DNA from: Solirubrobacteraceae bacterium
GTDB taxonomy: Bacteria > Actinomycetota > Thermoleophilia > Solirubrobacterales > Solirubrobacteraceae
Length of the DNA: 32,373 bases
Direction: 5' to 3'
NCBI GenBank assembly: GCA_030690545.1
Contig: JAUYGN010000086.1
Coordinates: 1-32,373 of the forward strand
The position numbers and the translations under genes are program-made. Shown piece after piece: positions 1-7,231 of the stretch (the first letter of the stretch is position 1; the number at the start of each line of letters is the position of its first letter). The notes under the pieces were generated by a model. The model searched no databases, was not told the DNA's origin, and saw only the letters and a list, made by a program, of their open reading frames with translations.

Positions 1-1054
1 CGGCGCGCAGCCCGGCGAGCGCGCGTGCCAGCGCCGTCACGTCGCCCGGCGCGACGAGCCGGCCGCTGACCCCGTCCTCGATGATCTCCGGCAGCCCGCC
101 GTGGTCGGCCGCGACGACGCAGCAGCCGGCGGCGGCCGCCTCCAGCGCGGCGTTGGGCAGCGGGTCGGGCTGCGTCGACGGCACCGCGACGACGTCGGCG
201 GCGCCGTAGACGTTCTCGACGTCGGGACGAAAGCCGGCGAAGTGGACCCGGTCGGCGACGCCGAGCGTGCCGGCGAGCGCGTGCAGCTCGGCGAGGCGCT
301 CCTCCTCGCCCCGCCAGGGATCGCCGGCGACGAGCGCGATCGCGGTCCCGTCGTGGACGCCGGCGTTTGCGCCGGTCCGCGCCAGCTCGGCGATCGCCCG
401 GATCAGGATGTCCTGGCCCTTCCAGGTCGAGACGCGGCCGAGGATCGCGACGACGAACGCCTCCGGCGGAAGGTCGAGCGCCGCGCGCGCGCCGGCGCGC
501 TCGGCGCGCTGCGGCTGCAGCGCGAGGCCGTCGTGCAGCACGCTGGCCGTGCTCGTCGGGCCGAGCTGCGCGCGCGTCGCCTGCGACACGCAGGGCACCG
601 CGTCGGCGCTCAGCAGCAGTCGCCGGTAGACCGGCCACCAGCGCTCGAAGCCGGTGTAGATCTCGCGCATGTGCCAGACGTGGGGTACGCGCGCGAGGCG
701 CGCCGCAGGCGCTCCGCCGAGCGTCACCGACGTGTTCGTGTGGATCAGCGCCACGTCATGTGCGCGGGCCAGTCGCGCGAGGCCGCCGGCGTCGCGCGCC
801 AGCGCGCCGCCGACGCCGGCCAGCCCGCTTGGCGACAGCGCGGCGCGGCGCAGCACCGCCAGCGGACGCACGACGACCTGCACGCCCGCGGCGGCGAGAT
901 CCTCGCGCAGCTCGCCGTCCATCGCGAGCACGACGAGCGGGCGGTAGCGCGCCGGGTCCAGCCGGCCCGCGAGCAGCGCGAGCTGGCGGTCGGCGCCGTA
1001 GCGCCCCGCCGAGGAATGCAGGTACAGGACGGTGCGGGGGGAGCCGGTGGACAG
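1..1054 (-). CDS. Glycosyltransferase family 4 protein (3' end outside window)
   Basis: Reverse-strand frame open from about 1054 to the window edge, about 351 residues, C-terminus missing. It shows the two Rossmann domains of GT4 (GT-B) enzymes. The N-terminal half has 'SSAGRYGADRQLALLA' and an 'HTNTSVTLGGAPAARLA' segment. The C-terminal half opens with 'VAILGRVSTWKGQDILIRAI', the usual nucleotide-sugar-domain entry, followed by 'FAGFRPDVENVYGAADV' and 'PDPLPNAALEAAAAG', the EX7E region. The first Glu of EX7E appears as Asp, which is seen in some GT4 branches. Sugar donor and acceptor cannot be told. No ATG, GTG or TTG lies in frame near the N-terminus. The only candidate is CTG at 1054, six bases after the upstream stop, with GGAG about 11 nt before it, so the start is uncertain. 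It is probably co-transcribed with the binding-protein gene upstream. Confidence 0.8.
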   Translation of the reverse strand, partial: MSTGSPRTVLYLHSSAGRYGADRQLALLAGRLDPARYRPLVVLAMDGELREDLAAAGVQVVVRPLAVLRRAALSPSGLAGVGGALARDAGGLARLARAHDVALIHTNTSVTLGGAPAARLARVPHVWHMREIYTGFERWWPVYRRLLLSADAVPCVSQATRAQLGPTSTASVLHDGLALQPQRAERAGARAALDLPPEAFVVAILGRVSTWKGQDILIRAIAELARTGANAGVHDGTAIALVAGDPWRGEEERLAELHALAGTLGVADRVHFAGFRPDVENVYGAADVVAVPSTQPDPLPNAALEAAAAGCCVVAADHGGLPEIIEDGVSGRLVAPGDVTALARALAGLRA

Positions 1055-1059
1055 CGCTT

Positions 1060-1950
1060 CTACAGCTCCACCGCGAGCGCCTCGGCGGGCGCCTGCGGGA
1101 CGCGGTCGGGATGCAGGATGTGCGCCAGCAGCTCGAGGCCGTCGACGAGCCGCGGTCCGGGCCGCGAGAAGTACGCCGACGCGTTGACGGCGACGACCTG
1201 ATCGGCGCCGAGCGTGCGCAGCCGGTCGGCGAAGTCCTCGGCCTCGACGAGCGCGCGCGCCGCGTCGTAGCCGCAGGGCATCACGACCACGACCTCCGGC
1301 TGCGCCGCGGCGACCTCCTCCCAGGTCGCCTCGCGCGACGGCTCGCCGGGGAACCCGAGCACGTCCTCGCCGCCCGCCATCTCGATCAGCTGCGGCGTCC
1401 AGTGGCCGGCGACGAAGACCGGGTCCAGCCATTCGATCGCGGCGACGCGCGGTCGCGGGGCGCCGCGTACGGCCAGCCGCACGATGTCCGCGCGTCGCGC
1501 CGTCCGCGCGATGAGATCGAGCGCCGCGTCCTTGGCGCGGGTCGCCTGGGCGACGGTGCGCACGTCGCCGAGCGTCTCGCCATAGGTCGTCGGGTCGAGC
1601 GCGATCACGCGAGGCGGCCCCGGCAGCGCCTGCGCGAGCGCGCGCACCTCGTCGACCGAGACCGCGCAGACGTGGCACAGCGCCTGGGTCAGGATCAGGT
1701 CGGGCTCGAGCTCGCGCACGAGCTCCTCGTCGAGCTCGTAGATCGACTCGCCGTCCTGCGTGCGGGCGCGCACGGCCGCGTCGACTCCGGCCGGCGGCAG
1801 GCCGGGCTCGAGCACGTCGCGGGTGATCTGCGGCAGGTCCAGCGCGGCGTCGGGGTAGTCGCACTCGTGCGTCACGCCGACGACGTCGTCGCCGAGACCC
1901 AGCGCGAACAGCAGCTCGGTGGCGTGTGGCACGAGGCTCACGATCCGCAT
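1060..1950 (-). CDS. Cobalamin/Fe-siderophore-type periplasmic-binding-fold protein without signal peptide
   Basis: 296 residues starting 'MRIVSLVPHATELLFALGLG', the classic opening of the BtuF/FhuD-like binding fold (COG0614 type). The 'LCHVCAVS' segment near residue 115 is typical of the subgroup usually named cobalamin-binding protein. No signal peptide, lipobox or membrane segment is visible, so it probably acts in the cytoplasm or is not a classical transporter component. No permease or ATPase of the BtuCD type lies nearby. ATG at 1950 has GGAG six bases upstream. It is divergent from the pterin dehydratase gene, with only 49 bp between them, and is followed almost directly by the glycosyltransferase. 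Family is confident; ligand is not. Confidence 0.85.
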   Translation of the reverse strand: MRIVSLVPHATELLFALGLGDDVVGVTHECDYPDAALDLPQITRDVLEPGLPPAGVDAAVRARTQDGESIYELDEELVRELEPDLILTQALCHVCAVSVDEVRALAQALPGPPRVIALDPTTYGETLGDVRTVAQATRAKDAALDLIARTARRADIVRLAVRGAPRPRVAAIEWLDPVFVAGHWTPQLIEMAGGEDVLGFPGEPSREATWEEVAAAQPEVVVVMPCGYDAARALVEAEDFADRLRTLGADQVVAVNASAYFSRPGPRLVDGLELLAHILHPDRVPQAPAEALAVEL

Positions 1951-1999
1951 TCGTGCTCCATCATGCACATCGATCCACGATGAGGCACGAGGAGAGCGT

Positions 2000-2290
2000 A
2001 TGGCACGGCTGAGCGACACCGAGATCGACGAGCGCCTGGCGGGCGGGCAGTGGAGCCGCGACGGCGACAGCATCGTGCGCGACGCGGAGCTGGGCGGCTT
2101 CACGGCCGCGATGGCGCTGGCCAACGCCGTCGCCGGCGCCGCGGAGGTAGCGAACCATCATCCGGACATCCTCGTCCACGACTACAAGCACGTCCGCCTG
2201 ACGCTGTCGACGCACTCGGCCGGCGGCGTCACCGAGGCCGACTTCGCCCTCGCCGCGACGATCGACGGGCTGATCGACGATTCGCGCTGA
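2000..2290 (+). CDS. Pterin-4-alpha-carbinolamine dehydratase
   Basis: 96 residues, the normal size for this family. It carries the diagnostic 'EVANHHPDI' motif (about residues 50-58), whose paired histidines dehydrate 4a-hydroxytetrahydropterin, followed by 'VRLTLSTHSAGGVTEADFALA', the usual C-terminal strand and helix. The enzyme regenerates tetrahydrobiopterin after aromatic amino acid hydroxylases; in many bacteria without a hydroxylase its role is unclear. ATG at 2000 follows AGGAGAG at good spacing. No phenylalanine hydroxylase is in the window, so the pathway partner is unknown. Confidence 0.93.
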   Translation: MARLSDTEIDERLAGGQWSRDGDSIVRDAELGGFTAAMALANAVAGAAEVANHHPDILVHDYKHVRLTLSTHSAGGVTEADFALAATIDGLIDDSR

Positions 2291-2340
2291 CCGCCGCCTC
2301 GACGCCCGCGGCGCAAGTTCTGCGATCCGGCTGCGTTGTC

Positions 2341-2443
2341 TTCCTCACGGCCCCGCCCGTGGGAAGGCGGAGGCCAGGCGAGGTGGATCGGGGTGGGTCC
2401 GCCGGGCCACAAACATGACGGGCCCGCTGATCGCGGGCCCGTC
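2341..2443. ncRNA. Structured intergenic segment, possible small RNA ending in a hairpin
   Basis: Three helices follow one another between the convergent genes at 2290 and 2530. The first is TTCC-CACGG/CCGTG-GGAA (2341-2365, one bulged T, loop CCCCGC). The second is GGCGGA (2366-2371) with TCCGCC (2398-2403). The third is the strong hairpin at 2417-2443. The tight packing could mean a small RNA of about 100 nt or simply stacked transcription stops. No promoter-like hexamer is seen just upstream on the plus strand and no known RNA family was recognised. Confidence 0.25.
2417..2443. terminator. Strong hairpin between convergent genes
   Basis: Perfect 11-bp stem (GACGGGCCCGC with GCGGGCCCGTC) and five-base loop TGATC. 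Read on the minus strand it is followed by ATGTTTG, a weak T-rich tail. It probably ends transcripts of the hydroxyacyl-CoA dehydrogenase, and perhaps those from the plus-strand pterin gene. Confidence 0.65.
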
Positions 2444-2529
2444 GTGTGCATCTGGGAGGAGGCGCGAGGTACGTTCGCCGGGCGTATGGTCACGAGCCGA
2501 TCTGAACGGTCGCTAAAGCGCCGCCTGGC

Positions 2530-3339
2530 TCAGCGCGCGTAGAACTCCGGCGGGTACAGGCCGCGGCCGGCCTTGCGGCCCAGCGCTCCCGCGGCGCAGA
2601 GGTCGCGCAGCGACTGCGGCACGCCGGCTCCGATCGCGTCGCCGATCGCCACCGACACGTCGAGGCCGATGTAGTCCAGCAACGCGATCGGACCCATCGG
2701 GTGCGCCGCGCCGAGCTGCATGCAGGTGTCGATCGACGCCGGCGGCAGCCCCGTCTCGTGCATGAAGTCGACGGCGCTGAAGAGGTAGGGAAACAGCAGC
2801 CGGTTGACGACGAAGCCGGCCAGGTCAGGCACCTCCACGGCCTCCTTGTCGAGCGCTGAGCACAGCGCGGCGGCCCGCTCGCGGCTCGCCGCCGTCGCCT
2901 CGGCGGGGTAGGCGAGCTCGACGAGCTTCATCCGCGGGACGGGGTTGAAGACGTGCAGGCCGACGAAGCGATCGGGCACGCCGGAGGCCGCCGCGAGGTC
3001 GCTGATCGACAGCGACGACGTCGTCGTGCTGAGCACCGCGCTCGGATCCGCCAGTGCCCCGAGGCGGGCCAGCAGCTCGCGCTTGAGCGCCGCGTCCTCG
3101 GAGATCGCCTCGACGAGGAACGTGGCGCCGCGCAGCTGCTCGACGTCGGTCGTCACCGTCACGTTGGCGGTGTCGAACTCCTCGCCGAGGCGCTCGCAGG
3201 CCTTCGCGATCGCCTTCGTGGCGCGCGCGGCCGAGGCGTCCGAGCGTGCCCACAGCAGGTGGCCGGATGTCCTTGTCGCGCAAGCTGCCAGTCCTGTCGC
3301 GATCGCTCCGCTGCCCGCGATACCGAGCTTCTCTTCCAC
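2530..3339 (-). CDS. 3-hydroxyacyl-CoA dehydrogenase, short monofunctional type
   Basis: 269 residues. The N-terminal Rossmann motif is 'LGIAGSGAIATGLA'. 'VEAISED' and 'TTTSSLSISDLAAASG' match the NAD-binding half, 'GLHVFNPVPRMKLVEL' carries the catalytic His and the FNP signature, and 'GFVVNRLLFPYLFSAV' with 'HPMGPIALLDYIGLDV' forms the C-terminal helical domain. The enzyme oxidises (S)-3-hydroxyacyl-CoA to 3-ketoacyl-CoA with NAD+, in beta-oxidation or butyryl-CoA type metabolism. Start is GTG at 3339 after GAGAGGA. It is divergent from a thiolase that would use its product, which supports a fatty-acid or short-chain acyl-CoA role. The 3-hydroxybutyryl-CoA and longer-chain forms cannot be told apart here. 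Confidence 0.88.
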   Translation of the reverse strand: MEEKLGIAGSGAIATGLAACATRTSGHLLWARSDASAARATKAIAKACERLGEEFDTANVTVTTDVEQLRGATFLVEAISEDAALKRELLARLGALADPSAVLSTTTSSLSISDLAAASGVPDRFVGLHVFNPVPRMKLVELAYPAEATAASRERAAALCSALDKEAVEVPDLAGFVVNRLLFPYLFSAVDFMHETGLPPASIDTCMQLGAAHPMGPIALLDYIGLDVSVAIGDAIGAGVPQSLRDLCAAGALGRKAGRGLYPPEFYAR

Positions 3340-3377
3340 GTCGTCCTCTCCCGCACATCGTCGCCTGAACGCTCGGG

Positions 3378-3383
3378 TACCTT
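3378..3383 (+). promoter_or_regulatory. -10 hexamer TACCTT of the thiolase gene
   Basis: TACCTT ends 7 nt before the ATG at 3391, so transcription should begin at or within a base or two of the start codon. No Shine-Dalgarno sequence is present. Confidence 0.55.
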
Positions 3384-3390
3384 AGTCGTC

Positions 3391-4563
3391 ATGAGCGCAC
3401 AGCAGGGCCGCGAGGTCGTGATCGTGCAAGCCGTCCGGACGCCGGTCGGTCGCGGCCATCCGCAGAAGGGCTACTACAGGGACACGCATCCCAACGAGCT
3501 GCTCGGCACGTGCTTCACGGAGGTCATCGAGCGGGCGGGCATCGACCCCGCCGAGGTGGAGGATGTCATCGCCGGCTGCGTGCAGCAGATCGGCGAGCAG
3601 TCCTGGAACGTCGCGCGCAACGCCTGGCTGCAGGCCGGGCTGCCGATCGAGACCGCCGCGACGACCGTCGATCGTCAGTGCGGGTCGGCCCAGCAGGCCG
3701 TGAACTTCGCCGCCGCGCTGATCGCTGCGGGCGTCCACGACGTCGTCATCGGCTCCGGCGTCGAGCACCTCGGCCACATCCCGATGGGCGTCGGCTTCTC
3801 GCTGGTCGAGCAGGTCGGCACGCCGTTCCCGCCCGCGCTGATGGCCAAGCACGACCTCATCCCGCAGGGGTTGAGCGCCGAGCTGATCGCCGAGCAGTGG
3901 GAGATCCCGCGCTCGGAGCTCGACGAGCTCGCCGTGCGCTCGCACCGGCTCGCCCACCGGGCCACCGAGGAGGGCCGCTTCGAGCGCGAGATCGTCCCGG
4001 TTCAGACCAACGGCACCACGCAGATCGTCGACCAGGGGATCCGCCCCGACACGAACCTCGTGACGCTCGCGCAGCTCGGGCCGGCCTTCAAGCCCGGCGG
4101 GCGGATCACGGCGGCGACCTCGTCGCAGATCTCCGACGGCGCCGCGGCGGTGCTGCTCATGTCGCGTGCGAAGGCCGACGCGCTCGGCCTGAAGCCGCGC
4201 GCGCGGATCGTCGACCAGACGACGGTCGGCGTCGACCCGGTGACGATGCTCACCGGACCGATCCCGGCAACGCGCAAGCTGCTTGAGCGCAACGCGATGA
4301 CGATCGACGACATCGACCTGATCGAGATCAACGAGGCGTTCGCGTCGGTCGTCGCCGCCTGGCGGCGCGAGCTCGAGCCCGACATGGAGCGCGTCAACGT
4401 CAACGGCGGAGCGATCGCGCTCGGCCACCCGCTCGGCTCGACCGGCGCGCGGCTCGTCACGACGCTGCTGCACGAGCTCGAGCGCTCCGGCGGACAGACG
4501 GGCCTCGTGACGATGTGCTGCGGCGGCGGGCTCGGCACGGGGACGCTGATCGAGCGCCTGTAG
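3391..4563 (+). CDS. Acetyl-CoA C-acyltransferase (thiolase)
   Basis: 390 residues, the usual thiolase length. Nucleophile Cys97 lies in 'TTVDRQCGSAQQAV', the 'NGGAIALGHPLGSTGA' motif carries the catalytic His, and 'MCCGGGLGTGTLIERL' at the C-terminus has the second active-site Cys. 'EINEAFA' is also present. The enzyme cleaves 3-ketoacyl-CoA to acetyl-CoA and a shortened acyl-CoA, or condenses two acetyl-CoA. It is divergent from the hydroxyacyl-CoA dehydrogenase, the preceding step of beta-oxidation. ATG at 3391 is chosen because a -10 hexamer ends 7 nt before it; an upstream in-frame extension would run through the promoter and the neighbouring gene. Chain-length preference is not readable from sequence. 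Confidence 0.93.
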   Translation: MSAQQGREVVIVQAVRTPVGRGHPQKGYYRDTHPNELLGTCFTEVIERAGIDPAEVEDVIAGCVQQIGEQSWNVARNAWLQAGLPIETAATTVDRQCGSAQQAVNFAAALIAAGVHDVVIGSGVEHLGHIPMGVGFSLVEQVGTPFPPALMAKHDLIPQGLSAELIAEQWEIPRSELDELAVRSHRLAHRATEEGRFEREIVPVQTNGTTQIVDQGIRPDTNLVTLAQLGPAFKPGGRITAATSSQISDGAAAVLLMSRAKADALGLKPRARIVDQTTVGVDPVTMLTGPIPATRKLLERNAMTIDDIDLIEINEAFASVVAAWRRELEPDMERVNVNGGAIALGHPLGSTGARLVTTLLHELERSGGQTGLVTMCCGGGLGTGTLIERL

Positions 4564-4663
4564 ACGAACGCCCGAGGGGGTCGGGTCGTGCGCATGCCGG
4601 CGAGTTGCGGCGGGTACTGCCGAGCCACCGGTTTTCTGCCCGCCGGCCAACGAGGAGTGTCAC

Positions 4664-4822
4664 ATGATCGGAATCCTGATTGCCATCCTGCTCGCGGCGC
4701 TCGCGTACTGGGTCTGCCTGATGCTCGGCCTGCCGGCGATCGTCGCGATCGTCGCGGCGGTGCTCGTCCTGCTCAGCGGTGTCGGAACCGGCGGATACGG
4801 GTACGGCCGTCGCGGCATCTAA
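4664..4822 (+). CDS. Small two-helix membrane protein, unknown function
   Basis: 52 residues beginning 'MIGILIAILLAALAYWVC'. There are two hydrophobic stretches (about 1-22 and 24-40) and a Gly/Tyr/Arg-rich tail 'GGYGYGRRGI'. ATG at 4664 is preceded by GAGGAG at good spacing and the frame ends TAA, unusual in this GC-rich DNA. The clear ribosome site, the hydrophobic pattern and the terminator hairpin just downstream argue that it is real. Similar tiny proteins occur in actinobacteria without a known role. It sits alone between the thiolase and the convergent enolase-family gene. Confidence 0.7.
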   Translation: MIGILIAILLAALAYWVCLMLGLPAIVAIVAAVLVLLSGVGTGGYGYGRRGI

Positions 4823-4870
4823 CTGGTCAAGTGCATGCCACGCGGCGAGCAGCACGCTCGCCCTCCCACG

Positions 4871-4897
4871 CGAAGCCCGGCCCCGCGCCGGGCTTCG
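4871..4897. terminator. Bidirectional terminator hairpin
   Basis: Perfect 10-bp inverted repeat CGAAGCCCGG / CCGGGCTTCG with a 7-base loop, between the end of the small membrane gene and the end of the convergent enolase-family gene. No long T tract, as is common in high-GC actinobacteria. Confidence 0.7.
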
Positions 4898-4913
4898 TCG
4901 TTGCCGGGCTCGG

Positions 4914-5963
4914 TCAGCCCCAGCGAAAGCCGGTCGGCGTCGGTGCCGGCTCCAGCGGGCTGGACGGCAGGCCGGGCGGCGGGTCCATGACGTGAAAGCC
5001 GCTCGGCGACGTGTCGTTCGGCGTGTCGGGATGGAAGATCGAGGCGAGGTACTGGATCTGGCCACGACCGACGCCGAGCTCGAACTGCCCGCCGCCGTAG
5101 GCGCCGATCCCATGCTCGGCGGTGTAGTCGTAGGCGTCGAAGAGCGGCTTGACGCCGCCGAGCCGTGACGGCTTGAGGTTCACCATCCGCGGTGCGAACG
5201 GCAGCCCCTCGATGTCGGCGATCGAGTGGATGTTCGCGTCCCACGTGATTCGGTCGCGATGGGGCACGAGCAGCTCGTCGATCTCGGTCGTCAGCTTCGG
5301 ATCCTCGATCCAGGCGTCGGGGAACGCATCGATGACGCGCACGTAGAGCGCCGGGTCGGCTGGGGCGTCGACGATCGTCCCGGAGTAGAGCCCCTTGAAG
5401 TCGACCGAGTCGACGGCGCCCGTGGCGACGAGGCCCGCGATCAGCTCGTCGTCCCAGGAGGGAGTCGGATCGAGCTTGAAGCGCAGCGTCGGGTAGCGCT
5501 CCAGGCGTCGCGCGACGGGCTCCAGCGTCGGCGGCTCGCCGAGTCGCAGCGAGACGACGAACGTCAGCGGCTGCGGCTCGCGGCCGAGCACCGCGTGCAG
5601 CGGTTCGCCGGCCTGGCGCAGCGCGAGGTCCAGCGCCGCCGACTCGTAGGCCCAGGTGCGATACAGGCGCGAGACGTCGCGCACCGGCTCCTCGGGGAAG
5701 AGGTCGAGCGTGGCGAGATGCTCGGACAGCGAGCGGATCGTCCAGTCGCCCGCGAGCGCCAGCACCGGCCCGGCCCGCTGGGCGATCTCGTGGTCGACGG
5801 CGTCGTAGACGACGTCCTCGCCGAGCCCCTCCTCGCCGTCGCCGTGCAGGCGGATGATCGTCGACTTGCGCTCGAAGTCGCTGGATACGCTCTGCGCGAG
5901 GCCCTCGAGTGCGTAGCCCTCGATCCGGACCGGCAGATCTGCCACGAGGTCATAGGTGCTCAT
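4914..5963 (-). CDS. Enolase-superfamily protein (mandelate racemase / muconate-lactonizing type)
   Basis: 349 residues. The N-terminal capping domain is followed by a TIM barrel with likely catalytic-site segments 'TLRFKLDPTPSW' (Lys strand), 'DAWIEDPKL', 'ITWDANIHS' and 'MVNLKPSRLGG' (Lys near the C-terminal side), plus a glycine-rich 'GIGAYGGGQFELGVGR'. These fit the Lys/Asp/Glu/Lys arrangement of the o-succinylbenzoate synthase and muconate cycloisomerase subgroups, but the metal ligands are not canonical enough to name a substrate. ATG at 5963 is selected because TAGCCT ends 7 nt upstream. It is divergent from the glycosidase lipoprotein (31 bp between starts). No menaquinone or catechol genes are nearby. 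Confidence 0.75.
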   Translation of the reverse strand: MSTYDLVADLPVRIEGYALEGLAQSVSSDFERKSTIIRLHGDGEEGLGEDVVYDAVDHEIAQRAGPVLALAGDWTIRSLSEHLATLDLFPEEPVRDVSRLYRTWAYESAALDLALRQAGEPLHAVLGREPQPLTFVVSLRLGEPPTLEPVARRLERYPTLRFKLDPTPSWDDELIAGLVATGAVDSVDFKGLYSGTIVDAPADPALYVRVIDAFPDAWIEDPKLTTEIDELLVPHRDRITWDANIHSIADIEGLPFAPRMVNLKPSRLGGVKPLFDAYDYTAEHGIGAYGGGQFELGVGRGQIQYLASIFHPDTPNDTSPSGFHVMDPPPGLPSSPLEPAPTPTGFRWG

Positions 5964-5970
5964 GCTTTCG

Positions 5971-5976
5971 AGGCTA
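5971..5976 (-). promoter_or_regulatory. -10 hexamer TAGCCT of the enolase-family gene
   Basis: On the minus strand TAGCCT is followed by 7 nt and then ATG at 5963, the leaderless arrangement seen repeatedly in this window. Confidence 0.5.
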
Positions 5977-5994
5977 CTCGGGCAGGCTGTCGTC

Positions 5995-6945
5995 GTGCAC
6001 CCCGCTCGTCGCCGAACCGCGCTCATCGCTCTGCTCGGCGCGTTCGCGCTGACCCTGAGCGCCTGTGGCGGCGGCGAGGACGATGCGAGCACCGCCACGA
6101 GCGCCGGCGGCGCGACGACGACCGCGCCGGCACCCGGTGGGCTCGTCGTCGGGATCGGCGAGCAGAACTCGCCGATGTTCGCCGACCGGCGCTTCCGCGC
6201 GCTCGGCTTGCGCCACGCTCGCCTCGTGGCGCCCTACGACGTGACGAGCGTGCGCTCCGATCGCGACCTCGTCGATCTCTGGCTGCACAGCGCCCGCAGC
6301 GCGGGCGTCGAGCCGTTCATCACCTTCGGGCACTCCTACCGCGATCCCGACAAGCTGCCGAGCACGACCGAGTTTCGGCGCGCGTTTCGCGCGTTTCGCG
6401 CGCGCCATCCGGACGTGCGGGTGTACGCGCCCTGGAACGAGATCAACCACGCCAGCCAGCCGACGGCGACCGCTCCTCGCCAGGCGGCGGAGTACTACAA
6501 CGTCGTGCGGGCCGAGTGTGCCGACTGCGTCGTGCTGGCGGGTGACGTGCTCGACCAGGCCGGCATGACGCGCTACATCGAGCAGTACCGTCGCCACCTC
6601 GACGGCGAGCCGGCGATCTGGGGACTGCACAACTACGCCGACACGAACCGCTTCCGCTCGACCGGCCTGCGCGACCTGCTGGACGCCGTCTCGGGCGAGG
6701 TCTGGCTGACCGAGACGGGTGGCATCGTGCGCTTCGGCCGCAACTTCCCGTACGACGAGCAGCGCGCCGCGCGCGCCATCGATCAGACCTTCAAGCTCGC
6801 GCTCGCCAGCGAGCGCGTCACGCGGATCTACCTCTACAACTGGACGGGCGCCCAGCCCGACGGCCGCTTCGACGCCGGTCTGACCGGACCCGACGGCTCG
6901 ACACGTCCGGGTCTCGTCCGGCTGCGCGCCGCGCTGCGGCGATAG
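5995..6945 (+). CDS. Lipoprotein with glycoside-hydrolase TIM-barrel fold
   Basis: 316 residues from GTG at 5995. A short signal peptide ends in the lipobox 'LSAC' with Cys24 as lipidation site, followed by a Thr/Ala/Gly-rich linker to about residue 48. The barrel shows 'VYAPWNEINHAS' with candidate acid/base Glu149 and 'EVWLTETGGIV' with candidate nucleophile Glu240. Their spacing and context fit clan-A retaining glycosidases such as the Asl1/PslG-like families. 'YLYNWTGAQPDGRFDAG' near the end is typical too. It is probably anchored outside the membrane and acts on a polysaccharide; the substrate is unknown. A 9-nt tandem repeat around 6376-6402 encodes the Arg/Phe/Ala stretch 'RRAFRAFRARHP'. 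It converges on xseB with a hairpin between. Confidence 0.78.
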   Translation: MHPARRRTALIALLGAFALTLSACGGGEDDASTATSAGGATTTAPAPGGLVVGIGEQNSPMFADRRFRALGLRHARLVAPYDVTSVRSDRDLVDLWLHSARSAGVEPFITFGHSYRDPDKLPSTTEFRRAFRAFRARHPDVRVYAPWNEINHASQPTATAPRQAAEYYNVVRAECADCVVLAGDVLDQAGMTRYIEQYRRHLDGEPAIWGLHNYADTNRFRSTGLRDLLDAVSGEVWLTETGGIVRFGRNFPYDEQRAARAIDQTFKLALASERVTRIYLYNWTGAQPDGRFDAGLTGPDGSTRPGLVRLRAALRR

Positions 6946-6971
6946 CGGCGGCGGCCTGTCAGGCGCCGCCG
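6946..6971. terminator. Terminator hairpin between glycosidase gene and xseB
   Basis: CGGCGGC plus GCCT pairs with AGGC plus GCCGCCG around a 3-base loop (one bulged G), 11 bp in all. It begins right after the glycosidase stop and includes the xseB stop codon, so it can serve both convergent transcripts. Confidence 0.55.
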
Positions 6972-7231
6972 GTGCCGGTGCCGGCCTCCAGGCGCGCGAC
7001 GAGCTCGCCGAGGCGCAGCTCCTCGAGGCCCTCGCCGACGGCTTCGAGCTCGGCCGCGCAGTGCTCGACGAGCGCGCGTCCCTCGCGACAGAGGTCGAGC
7101 GTCTCGCGCAGCCCGGCCGCGCCGGAGTCCAGGCGCTTGATGATCTCCTCCAGGCGCGCCGTCGCGTCCTCGTAGGTCGGGGGCGTCACCGGCTCGGCGG
7201 GCGCTGCGGGCTCAGGCTCGTGCATCGTCAT
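6959..7231 (-). CDS. xseB: Exonuclease VII small subunit
   Basis: About 90 residues. 'TYEDATARLEEIIKRLDSG' followed by 'LRETLDLCREGRALVEHCAAEL' is the helical hairpin of XseB, which wraps the large subunit in the complex that degrades single-stranded DNA into oligonucleotides. The gene overlaps the 3' end of xseA by about 20 bp, showing translational coupling. Start choice is uncertain: ATG codons in frame lie at 7246, 7231 and 7225, none with a strong ribosome site. 7231 gives 'MTMHEPEPAAPAEP' and a moderate overlap. A Pro/Ala/Glu-rich lead precedes the conserved part. Confidence 0.85.
   Translation of the reverse strand: MTMHEPEPAAPAEPVTPPTYEDATARLEEIIKRLDSGAAGLRETLDLCREGRALVEHCAAELEAVGEGLEELRLGELVARLEAGTGTGGA

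Noticed and set aside
101-1983. Long plus-strand open frames over the first 2 kb
   Set aside because: They give Arg/Ala-rich nonsense and oppose the glycosyltransferase and binding-protein genes, which have clear motifs on the minus strand.
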